DNA of 64,000 bases from JBGSYJ01 sp041748075. GTDB lineage: Bacteria > Acidobacteriota > Thermoanaerobaculia > Gp7-AA8. Positions 8,877 through 17,491 of the stretch are shown in pieces. Location of the stretch: assembly GCA_041748075.1 (NCBI GenBank), contig JBGTDX010000162.1, positions 62,001 to 126,000 on the forward strand, read 5' to 3'. A program made the translations under genes and the position numbers. A model generated the notes under the pieces. The model was not told the origin of the DNA and ran no database searches. It was given only the letters and a program-made list of their open reading frames with translations. The first letter of the stretch is position 1. Every line of letters begins with the position of its first letter.

Positions 8877-9350
8877 ATGCCACATTTCATTACCGAGCTA
8901 TGCATAGGATGCGGTGTCTGCGAGATCAAGTGTCCGACCAATACCATCTGGGGTGCGACCAGAGGGCAGTACTTCATCCATCCTGAGCGCTGCATCGACT
9001 GCTCGGTCTGCGGCATTTACTGCCCGGTCGATGCGATCCAGAACCAGCACGGCGATCTAATCCCCCGCGTCAAGCCGAAGGACATCCCGAAGGCGGAAGT
9101 CATCAAGGATCTCTGCACGGGCTGCGAGTTCTGCGTCGACATCTGTCCGTTCGAGTGCATCAGCATGGTCGAGCCCAACGACGAGACTGTCGCGAATCAC
9201 TACAAGCTGGCCTACGTCGACCAGAAGAAATGCGTTGCCTGCCGTCTCTGCGAGTCTGTCTGCGACAAGGACGCGATCGTGGTGCCGCTGGCCCCCACGC
9301 AGCTCAAGGGCTACCTGCCGGACTTTGTCGTGACGGGAACAGGGCGCTGA
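8877..9350 (+). CDS. Polyferredoxin with four [4Fe-4S] motifs
   Basis: 157 aa. Four cysteine motifs are visible: CIGCGVCEIKCP, CIDCSVCGIYCP, CTGCEFCVDICP and CVACRLCESVCD. The protein is thus two tandem 2[4Fe-4S] ferredoxin modules, each followed by a linker. No signal peptide, so it is cytoplasmic. It would carry low-potential electrons, but no partner oxidoreductase is adjacent. ATG 8877 is used; no strong Shine-Dalgarno sequence is evident. Confidence 0.88.
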   Translation: MPHFITELCIGCGVCEIKCPTNTIWGATRGQYFIHPERCIDCSVCGIYCPVDAIQNQHGDLIPRVKPKDIPKAEVIKDLCTGCEFCVDICPFECISMVEPNDETVANHYKLAYVDQKKCVACRLCESVCDKDAIVVPLAPTQLKGYLPDFVVTGTGR

Positions 9351-9665
9351 GTCTTCCTGATCGTTGCGTCGGTCTGCCGTTTTCCGAAGGATCTGAAGGA
9401 CTTGTCATCCTGAGGTCGGTCACGCCGTTATGCGAACAAATGACCCCAATTGTCATCCCGAGCATGCGTGGGCGTGCGGGAGGGGCGAGGGACCTCTCGC
9501 GATGGTACATATTTGCCTCGAGGCCTCTCGCGCTTCGACTCGCCCGTGACGAATCAACGATGGACTATTGCCGTAGTTCCCTCGCCCCTCCCGCCCGCCC
9601 TACCGAGCTCGGGATGACAAGTCGTCACATCTTCGCGCAGACGACAACCGGGGGATCCCTCTGAC
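9351..9665. repeat. Intergenic region with a 170-bp inverted-repeat element
   Basis: No gene is seen. Arms at 9450-9491 and 9578-9620 both begin or end with the GTCATCCCGAG.../...CTCGGGATGAC motif and contain GGGAGGGGCGAGGGA or its complement. They pair over roughly 43 bp with a few mismatches. A second solo copy, GTCATCCTGAGG, lies at 9404-9415. The element belongs to the GTCATCC family seen elsewhere in the window and sits between the ferredoxin and HEAT genes. Confidence 0.75.
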
Positions 9666-10517
9666 GTGACGACACCGCCCCAGCCCGATGTACCCCGCGA
9701 GTCGGCGCGCACGATCCTGTTTCAATTCGTGCTCTTTCCCCTCGGAGTCGTCGTCGTCGGTGTCGCGATCTTTCTCCTCTTCGGGATGCTTGCGTCCGAA
9801 GAACATTCGAACCGCGAGTACCTGCAGGACATCAGTCAGGGAAGCAGGCAGCGGAGATGGCAGGCCGCCTACCAGCTTTCCCAGAGTATCGATCGGGGAG
9901 AGGCGCAGCGCGATCCCCAGCTTGCGGGTGAAGTGGCCCGCCTTTACCAGGGAGCGAAAGACGACGATCCGCAGGTCCGGCGCTATCTCGCCTCGGTGCT
10001 GGGAAAGCTCGAGCACCGTCCCTCCGTGCCGCTGCTGCTCGAAGGGCTCGAGGACGACGATCCGGAGACGAGGATTTACACGCTGCTGGCTCTCGGCCAG
10101 ATCGGTGACAGCCGCGCGCTCGAGCCTGTGACGGCGTATGTGAAGCACGATGACGCTGGCCTGAGGAAGACTGCCGTCTATGTCCTCGGCGAGCTGGGCG
10201 ATCAGCGTGCGAAGCCGGCGCTGACGGCAGCTCTCGCGGACGAGGCCTCCGACGTGCGCTGGAATGCGGCCATCGCCCTGTCGCGGTTCGAAGATCCGGC
10301 AGCGGTTCCGGTGCTGCGCGAGATGCTGGATCGGCGCAATCTCGATGGCGTGGGCGGAATGACGGAAGCGCAGAAGGAAGAAGCGATGATCGTCGCGATG
10401 GCGCCATACCTTCGCCTGGCAGGGGAGGCCGCGAAGCCGGTCCTCCGGTCGATCGCGAAAGCCGATCCGAACATCCGGGTGCAGGCTGCCGCACGCGAGG
10501 CTTTATCGGGGCTTTGA
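9666..10517 (+). CDS. Membrane-anchored HEAT-repeat protein
   Basis: 283 aa from GTG 9666. One N-terminal membrane segment (ILFQFVLFPLGVVVVGVAIFLLFGM, residues ~17-41) is followed by HEAT repeats: RRYLASVLGKLEHRPSVPLL, TRIYTLLALGQIGDSRALEPV, KTAVYVLGELGDQRAKPAL and WNAAIALSRFEDPAAVPVL. The topology puts the solenoid either in the periplasm or cytoplasm; the N-terminus is short and charged. It is probably a protein-binding scaffold, with no partner identified nearby. Confidence 0.8.
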   Translation: MTTPPQPDVPRESARTILFQFVLFPLGVVVVGVAIFLLFGMLASEEHSNREYLQDISQGSRQRRWQAAYQLSQSIDRGEAQRDPQLAGEVARLYQGAKDDDPQVRRYLASVLGKLEHRPSVPLLLEGLEDDDPETRIYTLLALGQIGDSRALEPVTAYVKHDDAGLRKTAVYVLGELGDQRAKPALTAALADEASDVRWNAAIALSRFEDPAAVPVLREMLDRRNLDGVGGMTEAQKEEAMIVAMAPYLRLAGEAAKPVLRSIAKADPNIRVQAAAREALSGL

Positions 10518-10521
10518 GGCA

Positions 10522-10565
10522 TTGTGATTACATGATGGTGTAGCGTGTTATCATGATGTCATGAT
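10522..10565 (+). promoter_or_regulatory. Probable vapBC promoter and operator palindromes
   Basis: Palindromic TCATGA occurs at 10551-10556 and 10559-10564. CATGAT at 10531-10536 pairs with ATCATG at 10550-10555. A -35-like TTGTGA (10522-10527) and a -10-like TGTTAT (10546-10551) would place the transcription start within a few bases of the ATG at 10561. No Shine-Dalgarno is visible, so the transcript may be nearly leaderless. RHH antitoxins usually bind such sites to autoregulate. Confidence 0.55.
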
Positions 10566-10809
10566 CAGGACGCAGATCCAGCTTACCGAAGAGCAGGCGG
10601 CGGCTCTCAAAAGGCTGGCGGCATCCAAAAACCGGTCGATGGCGGACCTGATCCGGGAGAGCGTTGAGAGCTATATGGCCTCGGGGACGCCCGGAGAATC
10701 GGGGCCGGCCCTGGAGGAAGCTCTCGAGTTGATCGGCAGGTACCGCTCGGGAAGCTCAGACCTCACCAGGAACCACGATCGGTACCTCGCCGAAGACCTC
10801 GCGAAATGA
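10561..10809 (+). CDS. vapB: Ribbon-helix-helix antitoxin (VapB/CopG type)
   Basis: 82 aa. N-terminal RHH fold: beta strand MIRTQIQLTEEQ, then helix AAALKRLAASKNRSMADLIRES, typical of MetJ/Arc/CopG antitoxins. The C-terminal part (ALEEALELIGRYRSGSSDLTRNHDRYLAEDLAK) is the likely toxin-neutralising tail. Overlaps vapC by 4 bp (ATGA). It would repress its own promoter through the upstream palindromes. Confidence 0.9.
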   Translation: MIRTQIQLTEEQAAALKRLAASKNRSMADLIRESVESYMASGTPGESGPALEEALELIGRYRSGSSDLTRNHDRYLAEDLAK

Positions 10810-11201
10810 CCTGCTTCGTGGACACGTCCGCCATGCTTGCGGTGCTCGATGCCTCGGATGCATTGCACCGTCGCGCGGCTGAGGGCTGGACCCGGCTGAT
10901 CGAGTCAAACGTACCTCTGGTGAGCTCGAGTTGCGTTCTCGTGGAGTTGATTGCACTGGCGCAGAGCCGTCTCGGAATCGGAGCGGTTCGCGACATAGAC
11001 AGGGTCGTCGTTCCGCTGCTGCAGGTCGTCTGGATTGATGAGCAGCTTCACCAGCGCGGCATGGCAGCCCTGCTGGCGGCCGGACGCAGGAGGCTGAGCT
11101 ATGTCGACTGCGTGAGCTTCGAGATCATGCGACAGCTCCGGATCAAGGAGTGCTTCGCGTTCGACAACCACTTCGCCGAGCAGGGGTTTCGGAACGTGTG
11201 A
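10806..11201 (+). CDS. vapC: PIN-domain ribonuclease toxin (VapC type)
   Basis: 131 aa. The PIN-domain acidic residues are present: FVDTSAM (Asp), VLVELIALAQ (Glu), LSYVDCVSFEIM (Asp) and CFAFDNHF (Asp). The domain is full length, so it is probably an active Mg-dependent endoribonuclease that cleaves RNA when VapB is degraded. Translationally coupled to the antitoxin. Confidence 0.92.
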   Translation: MTCFVDTSAMLAVLDASDALHRRAAEGWTRLIESNVPLVSSSCVLVELIALAQSRLGIGAVRDIDRVVVPLLQVVWIDEQLHQRGMAALLAAGRRRLSYVDCVSFEIMRQLRIKECFAFDNHFAEQGFRNV

Positions 11202-11232
11202 GGAGTGGCGATCCGCAATCGCTTCAATCGCC

Positions 11233-11261
11233 TTGACACTATGGAATGAATGTCCGATAGT
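11233..11261 (+). promoter_or_regulatory. Sigma-70-like promoter of the respiratory operon
   Basis: TTGACA (11233-11238), a 17-bp spacer and GATAGT (11256-11261) give a near-consensus promoter. The predicted start near 11268 leaves a ~29-nt leader before the Rieske gene ATG at 11297. It is placed to drive the bc complex and possibly the genes beyond it. Confidence 0.6.
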
Positions 11262-11296
11262 AGCCCCACTCCAGGATTCCGAGATCATAGGTCGGG

Positions 11297-11869
11297 ATGG
11301 CGAACGACACGACACCATATCAAGTGCCTCCAAAAATTCCGCTCGCCGGTAGCGCAGCGGCAGACATCAGGGAGCAAGGTGAGGTCTCACGCCGAGGATT
11401 TTTCGGCTGGGCGACCCTCGCCTGGCTCGCACTTGCAGCCGCGCTCGGCGGTCTCGGCAGCATCTTCGGGCGGTTCATGTTCCCGAACGTGCTCTTCGAG
11501 CCGATTTCCAAGTTCAAGGCCGGGCAGCCGGGCGACTACACGGTCGGCGAGGTCGACGAGCGCTGGAAGGAAAAGTACGGAATCTGGATCGTGCGCAGCC
11601 CTGAGCAGATGTATGCGCTCATCTCGGTTTGTACGCATCTCGGTTGCACTCCGAACTGGCTTCCCTCGCAGAACAAGTTCAAATGCCCGTGTCACGGGAG
11701 CGGCTTCTATAACACGGGAATGAACTTCGAGGGTCCTGCCCCCCGGCCTCTCGAGCGGGCGAGAATCTATATTGATCCCGCGGACGGGCAGGTCGTCATC
11801 GACAAATCGAAGCAGTTCCTCCAGGAGCGGGGCGAATGGACCGATCCTGAGTCGTACTTGACCGTGTGA
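11297..11869 (+). CDS. qcrA: Rieske [2Fe-2S] protein of the cytochrome bc complex
   Basis: 190 aa. A SRRGFFGWATLAWLALAAALGG segment gives a twin-arginine-like signal/anchor. The Rieske cluster motifs are CTHLGC (residues 112-117) and CPCHG (130-134), supplying two Cys and two His. It transfers electrons from quinol to cytochrome c on the periplasmic side. Next genes encode cytochrome b, separated by a repeat-filled gap of 149 bp. Confidence 0.95.
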   Translation: MANDTTPYQVPPKIPLAGSAAADIREQGEVSRRGFFGWATLAWLALAAALGGLGSIFGRFMFPNVLFEPISKFKAGQPGDYTVGEVDERWKEKYGIWIVRSPEQMYALISVCTHLGCTPNWLPSQNKFKCPCHGSGFYNTGMNFEGPAPRPLERARIYIDPADGQVVIDKSKQFLQERGEWTDPESYLTV

Positions 11870-11874
11870 GACGA

Positions 11875-12004
11875 AGTTCTGAGTTGTGAGTTCTGAGTTG
11901 TGTTAAGCAAGTTCTGAGTTGTGAGTTCTGAGTTGTGAGTGGACCGGACCGGGATGGGGCGGTCTACTCAGAACTCAGAACTCAGAACTCAGAACTCAGA
12001 ACTG
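11875..12004. repeat. Heptad AGTTCTG/AGTTGTG inverted repeat between Rieske and cytochrome b
   Basis: Forward units (AGTTCTG alternating with AGTTGTG) fill 11875-11940. After a 25-bp GC-rich spacer, the opposite orientation (tandem ACTCAGA, five-plus copies) fills 11966-12003. The arms pair imperfectly over ~35 bp, so the transcript would form a long hairpin just 14 bp before the cytochrome b start. Same family as 7091-7344. It could set 5' stability or relative expression inside the operon. Confidence 0.85.
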
Positions 12005-12018
12005 AAAAAAAGGGGAAC

Positions 12019-12804
12019 ATGTCCAAACTGAAGCAAGTCCAGGATGGCATCGTCAACTCGCAGATCTGGAAGTCGATCTTCCGGGTCGGGGTTCCCAACA
12101 CGAACCGCAAACGTGTTCTTGCGGTGCTGGGATCTCTGTTTCTCCACCTGCATCCCGTAAAGGTGCGTCGCTCTGGCGTGCGGATGAGCTACACCTGGTG
12201 CATGGGCGGGACTGCCTTCTTCCTCTTCCTCGTAGAGACGGTCACCGGGCTGCTTCTGATGTTTTATTACCGCCCCACAATCGAATACGCATTCGTCGAC
12301 ATTATCGATCTTCGGGAGCAGGCTCCTTTCGGAATCATGCGGGAGATGCACCGCTGGGGCGCACACGCCATGGTCATCGCGGTGTGGCTCCACATGTTCC
12401 GTGTGTTCATGACGGGCTCGTACAAGCCGCCGCGCGAGTTCAACTGGAACGTGGGAGTCATCCTTCTGGTACTCACGCTCCTGTTGTCATTCACTGGCTA
12501 CCTGCTTCCATGGGATCAGCTGGCGATCTGGGCGATCACCGTCGGTGCGAACATGGCGCGAGCCACTCCCGGCGCAGGACAGGAGGGGCCGCTGTCGGGC
12601 CTCATGAAACTGGGCGAGATCCGGCTCATCCATTCCGGAGACGACGCGCGGTTCGCGTTGCTCGGCGGCCGTTTCGTCGGAGCCTCGACGCTGCTCCGCT
12701 TCTACGTGCTTCACTGCGTGGCGATCCCGCTCGCAGCCGGCTTCCTCATGGCGATCCATTTCTGGCGCGTCCGCAAGGACGGCGGCATTTCCGGTCCTCT
12801 GTAG
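12019..12804 (+). CDS. petB: Cytochrome b, b6-type N-terminal half
   Basis: 261 aa from ATG 12019 with AGGGGAA just upstream. Haem ligands: H-x13-H in MHRWGAHAMVIAVWLHMFR and H-x14-H in LHCVAIPLAAGFLMAIHFW. The 14-residue spacing in the second pair and the closing RKDGGISGPL are b6-type features, not mitochondrial type. Four membrane segments fit. It binds both b haems of the quinol oxidase complex in the inner membrane. The C-terminal (subunit IV-like) half is the next gene. Confidence 0.93.
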   Translation: MSKLKQVQDGIVNSQIWKSIFRVGVPNTNRKRVLAVLGSLFLHLHPVKVRRSGVRMSYTWCMGGTAFFLFLVETVTGLLLMFYYRPTIEYAFVDIIDLREQAPFGIMREMHRWGAHAMVIAVWLHMFRVFMTGSYKPPREFNWNVGVILLVLTLLLSFTGYLLPWDQLAIWAITVGANMARATPGAGQEGPLSGLMKLGEIRLIHSGDDARFALLGGRFVGASTLLRFYVLHCVAIPLAAGFLMAIHFWRVRKDGGISGPL

Positions 12805-12838
12805 ACAATGCGCGAACTGAAAGGCTGAGGCGACGAGC

Positions 12839-14062
12839 ATGGGAGCGATCAAGGATCTGATCAACGTCCTGTCCGGGGCCGCGGTCTCGTTCATGCTCCT
12901 GTCTTTCGTGTTCCTGTTCGTGATGTTTTTCAACCTGCTCGACGGGAAACTCAAGTCGAAGGCGGGGCGGGCACTTCTCGGGATCGGCATCGTCTTCACC
13001 ATTGCGGGGTTGTTCTACGGGCCGCTGCTGGTTCTCGGGCTGTCCTACCTCGCTTCGATGTTCATGCTCGCGCATCTCGGTCCCCGCCTCTGGGACAAGA
13101 AGGTGGGGCTGATCCTGCTGGGAGTTTCGAGCTTCGGATTCATGCTCGCGATGTTCGATTCGGAGTTCTTCAAGATCGCAGCGAAGCCGGACAACGTTCC
13201 CATCGCCGCGATGATCTTTCTGCTTGGTTTCTTCACCTGGCTGGCGCTCCGCAAGGCTTATCTCAACGACCAGCAGATTGCCGCCGGCGGCGTGCCGTGG
13301 GAGAAAACCGAGTCGGACGAGAAACTCTTCACCTGGCCCGATCTGGTCTACACCGAGATGCTCTGCATGATTCTGCTGACGGTGCTGATGATCGTATGGT
13401 CGATCGCGCTGCCGGCTCCACTCGAAGAAGCGGCGAATCCGACGAGCTCGCCGAACCCGGCAAAAGCCCCATGGTACTTCCTGGGACTCCAGGAGATGCT
13501 GGTCTACTTCGATCCGTGGCTCGCAGGCGTCGTGCTTCCGACGCTCATCATCGTCGGCCTGATGGCGATTCCCTATATCGACACGAATCCCCGGGGGGCC
13601 GGCTACTATTCGTTCCGCGAGCGGAAGTGGGAGCTCGGAATTTTTCTCTACGGATTCCTCGTGCTCTGGTCATTCCTGATCATCACGGGAACTTTCCTGC
13701 GCGGGCCGAACTGGAACTTCTTCGGTCCGTTCGAATACTGGGACGTGAACAAGCTCGTTCCGCTCGTGAGCATCAATCTGTCCGAGCTGATCTGGGTCAA
13801 ATGGTTCGGGATGCCGTTGCCGAAGTTCTGGCTCGTACGGGAGATCTTCGGAATCATACTGGTGCTCGGCTACCTCGGGCTGCCGCCGCTGATGGCGCGC
13901 GGACCGTTCCGTCGGTTTTACGTGAAGATGGGTGCACCGAGATTTTACGTTGGAGCGTTCCTGTTCCTTTTCATGATGTCATTGCCGATCAAAATGTTCC
14001 TGCGATGGCTGTTCAACCTGAAGTATCTCGTCCAGATTCAGGAGTTCTTCCTGAACATATGA
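12839..14062 (+). CDS. Cytochrome b C-terminal (subunit IV-like) membrane protein with extra N-terminal helices
   Basis: 407 aa, highly hydrophobic, with about nine to ten membrane segments. The quinone-site region reads NPAKAPWYFLGLQEML, where the usual PEWY/PDWY is APWY. This region aligns with subunit IV (PetD). About 160 N-terminal residues form extra membrane helices not found in PetD, and the C-terminal part is also extended. It completes the split cytochrome b. The first acidic position of the Qo motif is lost, as in several Gram-positive and acidobacterial split enzymes (from memory). Confidence 0.82.
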   Translation: MGAIKDLINVLSGAAVSFMLLSFVFLFVMFFNLLDGKLKSKAGRALLGIGIVFTIAGLFYGPLLVLGLSYLASMFMLAHLGPRLWDKKVGLILLGVSSFGFMLAMFDSEFFKIAAKPDNVPIAAMIFLLGFFTWLALRKAYLNDQQIAAGGVPWEKTESDEKLFTWPDLVYTEMLCMILLTVLMIVWSIALPAPLEEAANPTSSPNPAKAPWYFLGLQEMLVYFDPWLAGVVLPTLIIVGLMAIPYIDTNPRGAGYYSFRERKWELGIFLYGFLVLWSFLIITGTFLRGPNWNFFGPFEYWDVNKLVPLVSINLSELIWVKWFGMPLPKFWLVREIFGIILVLGYLGLPPLMARGPFRRFYVKMGAPRFYVGAFLFLFMMSLPIKMFLRWLFNLKYLVQIQEFFLNI

Positions 14063-14107
14063 GAGCGGGGCCATGTCATGGTGCAAACGCCAAAGATCCA
14101 ACGGGTG

Positions 14108-14136
14108 TGTCATCCTTCGCTTCGCTCAGGATGACA
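14108..14136. repeat. GTCATCC-family intergenic element
   Basis: TGTCATCC and GGATGACA flank CTTCGCTTCGCT at 14108-14136. This is a compact copy of the element present in larger paired form at 47297-47376 and 53871-53955. It lies between two respiratory genes. Confidence 0.7.
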
Positions 14137-14162
14137 CCAGCAACACCAAGCGTGACTGAAAA

Positions 14163-17100
14163 ATGAAACCGCAAGAACCGATTCCGCACAACTACAGCAT
14201 CGCGAAGCTGAACAAGATCTTCGCGATCTCCAGCATCGCGCTGCTCATGGGCACGGGCGCGATGGTCGTCTACGACTACGTGAGGGGATGGAAGCGATTT
14301 CAGCTCACGTTTCTGCAGTTGCAGGAGCAGAAGATCCGCGCGGACCTGCGGGCAGCGCGGGACTCTCAGGATCGGGCGGAATTGGCGCGACTCGACAGCG
14401 AGTTCAGGGAGCAGGAAACTGCGATTGCCGCGAGGCGGGAAGAGTTCCGGCGCGCGGAGCAGGATCTGGAGACCTGGGAAGGCCGGCACTACGCCGCGGA
14501 CCAGAACTACCGGTTCGCGAAAGCGACTCTCGATGCGATGCGCTACGACGCGGAGCTGGCTGCCCAGCAGAGGCGGCGCGGCTGGGAGAACCAGCAGCGC
14601 GCGTATCAGGAGCAGGCCGCTCGCGTGGAGGAGTTGAATCTGATCCTTCAGCAGGTCACGCGCGACCGGGATGCCGCGAGGCAGCGGATGGAGCGCTGGC
14701 GGAAGGCCATCGCGGACATCGAAGGGCAGCGAGCGGAAATGAATGCCACGATCGAGAGGCTGAGAACCCAGCTCGCGACCGTCGAGGCAAATCCCGCATT
14801 CATGCTCCTCAACGCTCCGCTGCTGGACTTCATCAGCCCCACGCTCAAGATCGATCAGATCATCCTGAATGATCTGTTCATCGATCTGAACTACATGCAC
14901 GCCCCTAGGGTGGACCGCTGCACGACCTGTCACCGCGCGATCGACCGCCCCGGGTTCGAGTCCAGGCAGGAGGCTGCCCGGCTCCAGGCCGAGCTCGAAC
15001 AGCAGCTGGAGAACTTTCTCGTTCCAGCCGACCGCATCGAGGAGACCCGGCTACGGGTCGAACAGCTCGCTGAGGTCGCCGGTGCGAGACGCAATCTGAA
15101 GAATCCTTACAGAACCCATCCCTATCTCGACATGTTCGTCGGGTCTTCCTCGCCGCATCCACTGCTCGAGTTCGGTTGTACGTCCTGCCATCGCGGGCTG
15201 GACCGGTCGACGGATTTTGCGCGTGCAGGTCATTCGCCGAGCAACTCCGAGCAAATGCACAGGTGGGAGGAGGAGCATAACTGGAAGCCTCAGCCCTTCC
15301 TCGAGACCCCGATGCATCCCCGGCAGCATCTGCAGGGCTCGTGTCTCAAGTGTCACTCGAATCAGGTCACCATTCCCGGCGCGCCCGAAATGACGAGGGC
15401 TACCGCGATGGTCGAATTCTACGGATGTTACTCGTGCCACAAGATTGATTCCTGGCGGTTCACCGACCTCCGCAAGCCTGGGCCCGATCTTACGGGCATC
15501 GCGGAAAAGACAACCCCGGAATGGGCGGCCCGCTGGATCGCCGCGCCTCACGCTTTCCGCCCCACGACCCGAATGCCGGCCTCGTTTTATCAGCGGAACA
15601 TCGTCGGTCCGACCGTCGAGCCTTCCGAACGGGCGCGCAACATCCGCAATCAGAATGTCGAGATCCATGCGATCGTCAGCTATCTGTTCAATGCCTCGTC
15701 CCGGCGTCAGTGGCAGGCAGGCCCGCAGGGAGATGCCGGACGCGGAATCCAACTGGTCAACAACGTCGGCTGCATGGGCTGCCACATCGTTCAGGACGCC
15801 ATCAAGGATGAAGAAGGCAACATCCGTGTCGCCCGCCGTGACGACTTTCCACTCGAAAGGCTGATCGGATTCAACCTGGTCGGGATGGGTACCAAGACCA
15901 ATCCCGAGTGGCTCTTCAACTGGCTCAAGGATCCGAGGCACTACTACGCCGAAGCCCCGATGCCGGATTTGCGGCTCACAGATCAGGAGGCGGCCGACAT
16001 CACCGCGCTTCTCATGACGTTCGTCAAGCCGAACTTCATGAAGCAGCCCTTGCCGCCCCCCGACCTCGAGTTCCTGTCAAGCCTGACGAAAAGCTACCTG
16101 ATCAATACCATGTCCGACCGCGACGCCAATGCACGGCTCGCATCGATGCCTGTCAACGATCAGCTGGTCTACCTCGGACAGCGAACCATCGAAAAGTACG
16201 GCTGCTACTCTTGTCACACGATCGAAGGCTTCGACGACATGAAGCCGATCGGAACCGAGCTGACAACACAGGGCTCCAAGCATATTCATCTTTTCGACTT
16301 TGGTTTCGTCCACGATCACGTTGCGTGGGACGGCAAAGAGGAACATGTCCGTCACACGGTGCCGTCCTGGATCTATAACAAGCTTCGCTCCCCTCGAGTG
16401 TTCGACGATAGCCGGGAGCGGAGTTACCACGAAAAGCTGAAGATGCCGAACTACTACCTCTCGCCGGCTGAGGCGGAGGCGATCACCTCGGTGATCACAG
16501 GCATGACAAAGGATCGGGTCGCTACCCAGTACCTCGCTTCGATGACTCCTGAAAAGCGCGCCGCCGAAGAGGGACGTAAGCTCATCTCTCAGCACAACTG
16601 CCGTGCATGCCACGTGGTGGAGGGCTACGGCCGGGCCATCGGCTTCATGATCGAAGATGCTGCGTACCTGCCCCCGGACCTCACACCGCAGGGAGCTCGT
16701 GTTCAGAGCCCGTGGCTGTTCAATTTCCTCAAGGATCCCACGGTGATGTCGATGCGGCCCTGGATGGATGTGCGCATGCCGACTTTCCACTTTAGTGACC
16801 GAGAGGCGAGTACGCTCGTGAGCGGGTTCGCCGCAGAGGGTAATGTGCCTCAATTCGATACGGCGCGGTTCAGCGATCCCGTTCCGCGCAACGTCGCAGT
16901 CGGACAAGCAGTCTATGAAATGCTTCGCTGTGCCCAGTGCCATCCCGCTTCGGGCGCGCTATCCGTCACCGATGCAAGCTCGCTCGCTCCGCCCCTCGAT
17001 CTTTCCCGCGCCAGACTCCAGCACGACTGGATTCCAGACTGGATACGGCGGCCCAACGAGATCATTCCCGGCACGAGAATGCCGACGAACTTCCCGCGCA

Positions 17101-17420
17101 ATGCGGAGACAGGGGAGTTCACCTCACCGCTCGGCATGGCGATCAATACCCCGGCCTTTGCATCCTACAAGAGCAGGCTCATGCAGTACTATGCGTCCGA
17201 AGAAGAGCTCGTTGCGTCCCTGGAGGACGTCGAAGAGTTGACCAACTACCTCCGGGACTACATCTGGACGATGGGGCCTGCGGAGATGAGGATGGCCAGA
17301 CCGACAACTCCCGCCGAAGTTCCGCGGGACAGACCCCCGGCGCAGCGGCCGGCCGTTCCGGACGTTCCGTCGTTGCAGACCGGTGCGCCGGCTGCGGCGT
17401 CGGAAGCTCCCGGCAGGTGA
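14163..17420 (+). CDS. Membrane-anchored octahaem c-type cytochrome with coiled-coil domain
   Basis: 1085 aa. One N-terminal membrane segment (IFAISSIALLMGTGAMVVYDYV) precedes ~180 residues of charged coiled coil (RAEQDLETWEGRHYAADQNYRF and similar). Eight CXXCH haem motifs follow: CTTCH 253, CTSCH 339, CLKCH 394, CYSCH 422, CMGCH 537, CYSCH 681, CRACH 813, CAQCH 923. Several modules share cytochrome c signatures (PDLTGIAEKTTPEWAARWI, MPDLRLTDQEAADITALL). The C-terminus is Pro-rich. It probably sits in the periplasm and takes electrons from the Rieske/b complex towards the downstream oxidase. Confidence 0.88.
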   Translation: MKPQEPIPHNYSIAKLNKIFAISSIALLMGTGAMVVYDYVRGWKRFQLTFLQLQEQKIRADLRAARDSQDRAELARLDSEFREQETAIAARREEFRRAEQDLETWEGRHYAADQNYRFAKATLDAMRYDAELAAQQRRRGWENQQRAYQEQAARVEELNLILQQVTRDRDAARQRMERWRKAIADIEGQRAEMNATIERLRTQLATVEANPAFMLLNAPLLDFISPTLKIDQIILNDLFIDLNYMHAPRVDRCTTCHRAIDRPGFESRQEAARLQAELEQQLENFLVPADRIEETRLRVEQLAEVAGARRNLKNPYRTHPYLDMFVGSSSPHPLLEFGCTSCHRGLDRSTDFARAGHSPSNSEQMHRWEEEHNWKPQPFLETPMHPRQHLQGSCLKCHSNQVTIPGAPEMTRATAMVEFYGCYSCHKIDSWRFTDLRKPGPDLTGIAEKTTPEWAARWIAAPHAFRPTTRMPASFYQRNIVGPTVEPSERARNIRNQNVEIHAIVSYLFNASSRRQWQAGPQGDAGRGIQLVNNVGCMGCHIVQDAIKDEEGNIRVARRDDFPLERLIGFNLVGMGTKTNPEWLFNWLKDPRHYYAEAPMPDLRLTDQEAADITALLMTFVKPNFMKQPLPPPDLEFLSSLTKSYLINTMSDRDANARLASMPVNDQLVYLGQRTIEKYGCYSCHTIEGFDDMKPIGTELTTQGSKHIHLFDFGFVHDHVAWDGKEEHVRHTVPSWIYNKLRSPRVFDDSRERSYHEKLKMPNYYLSPAEAEAITSVITGMTKDRVATQYLASMTPEKRAAEEGRKLISQHNCRACHVVEGYGRAIGFMIEDAAYLPPDLTPQGARVQSPWLFNFLKDPTVMSMRPWMDVRMPTFHFSDREASTLVSGFAAEGNVPQFDTARFSDPVPRNVAVGQAVYEMLRCAQCHPASGALSVTDASSLAPPLDLSRARLQHDWIPDWIRRPNEIIPGTRMPTNFPRNAETGEFTSPLGMAINTPAFASYKSRLMQYYASEEELVASLEDVEELTNYLRDYIWTMGPAEMRMARPTTPAEVPRDRPPAQRPAVPDVPSLQTGAPAAASEAPGR

Positions 17421-17491
17421 TCGTTTTAAATTCAAAGATCTGACAAACGGCCGCGAATCGCGGCACCGATACAAATACAGGAGCCTTCACT

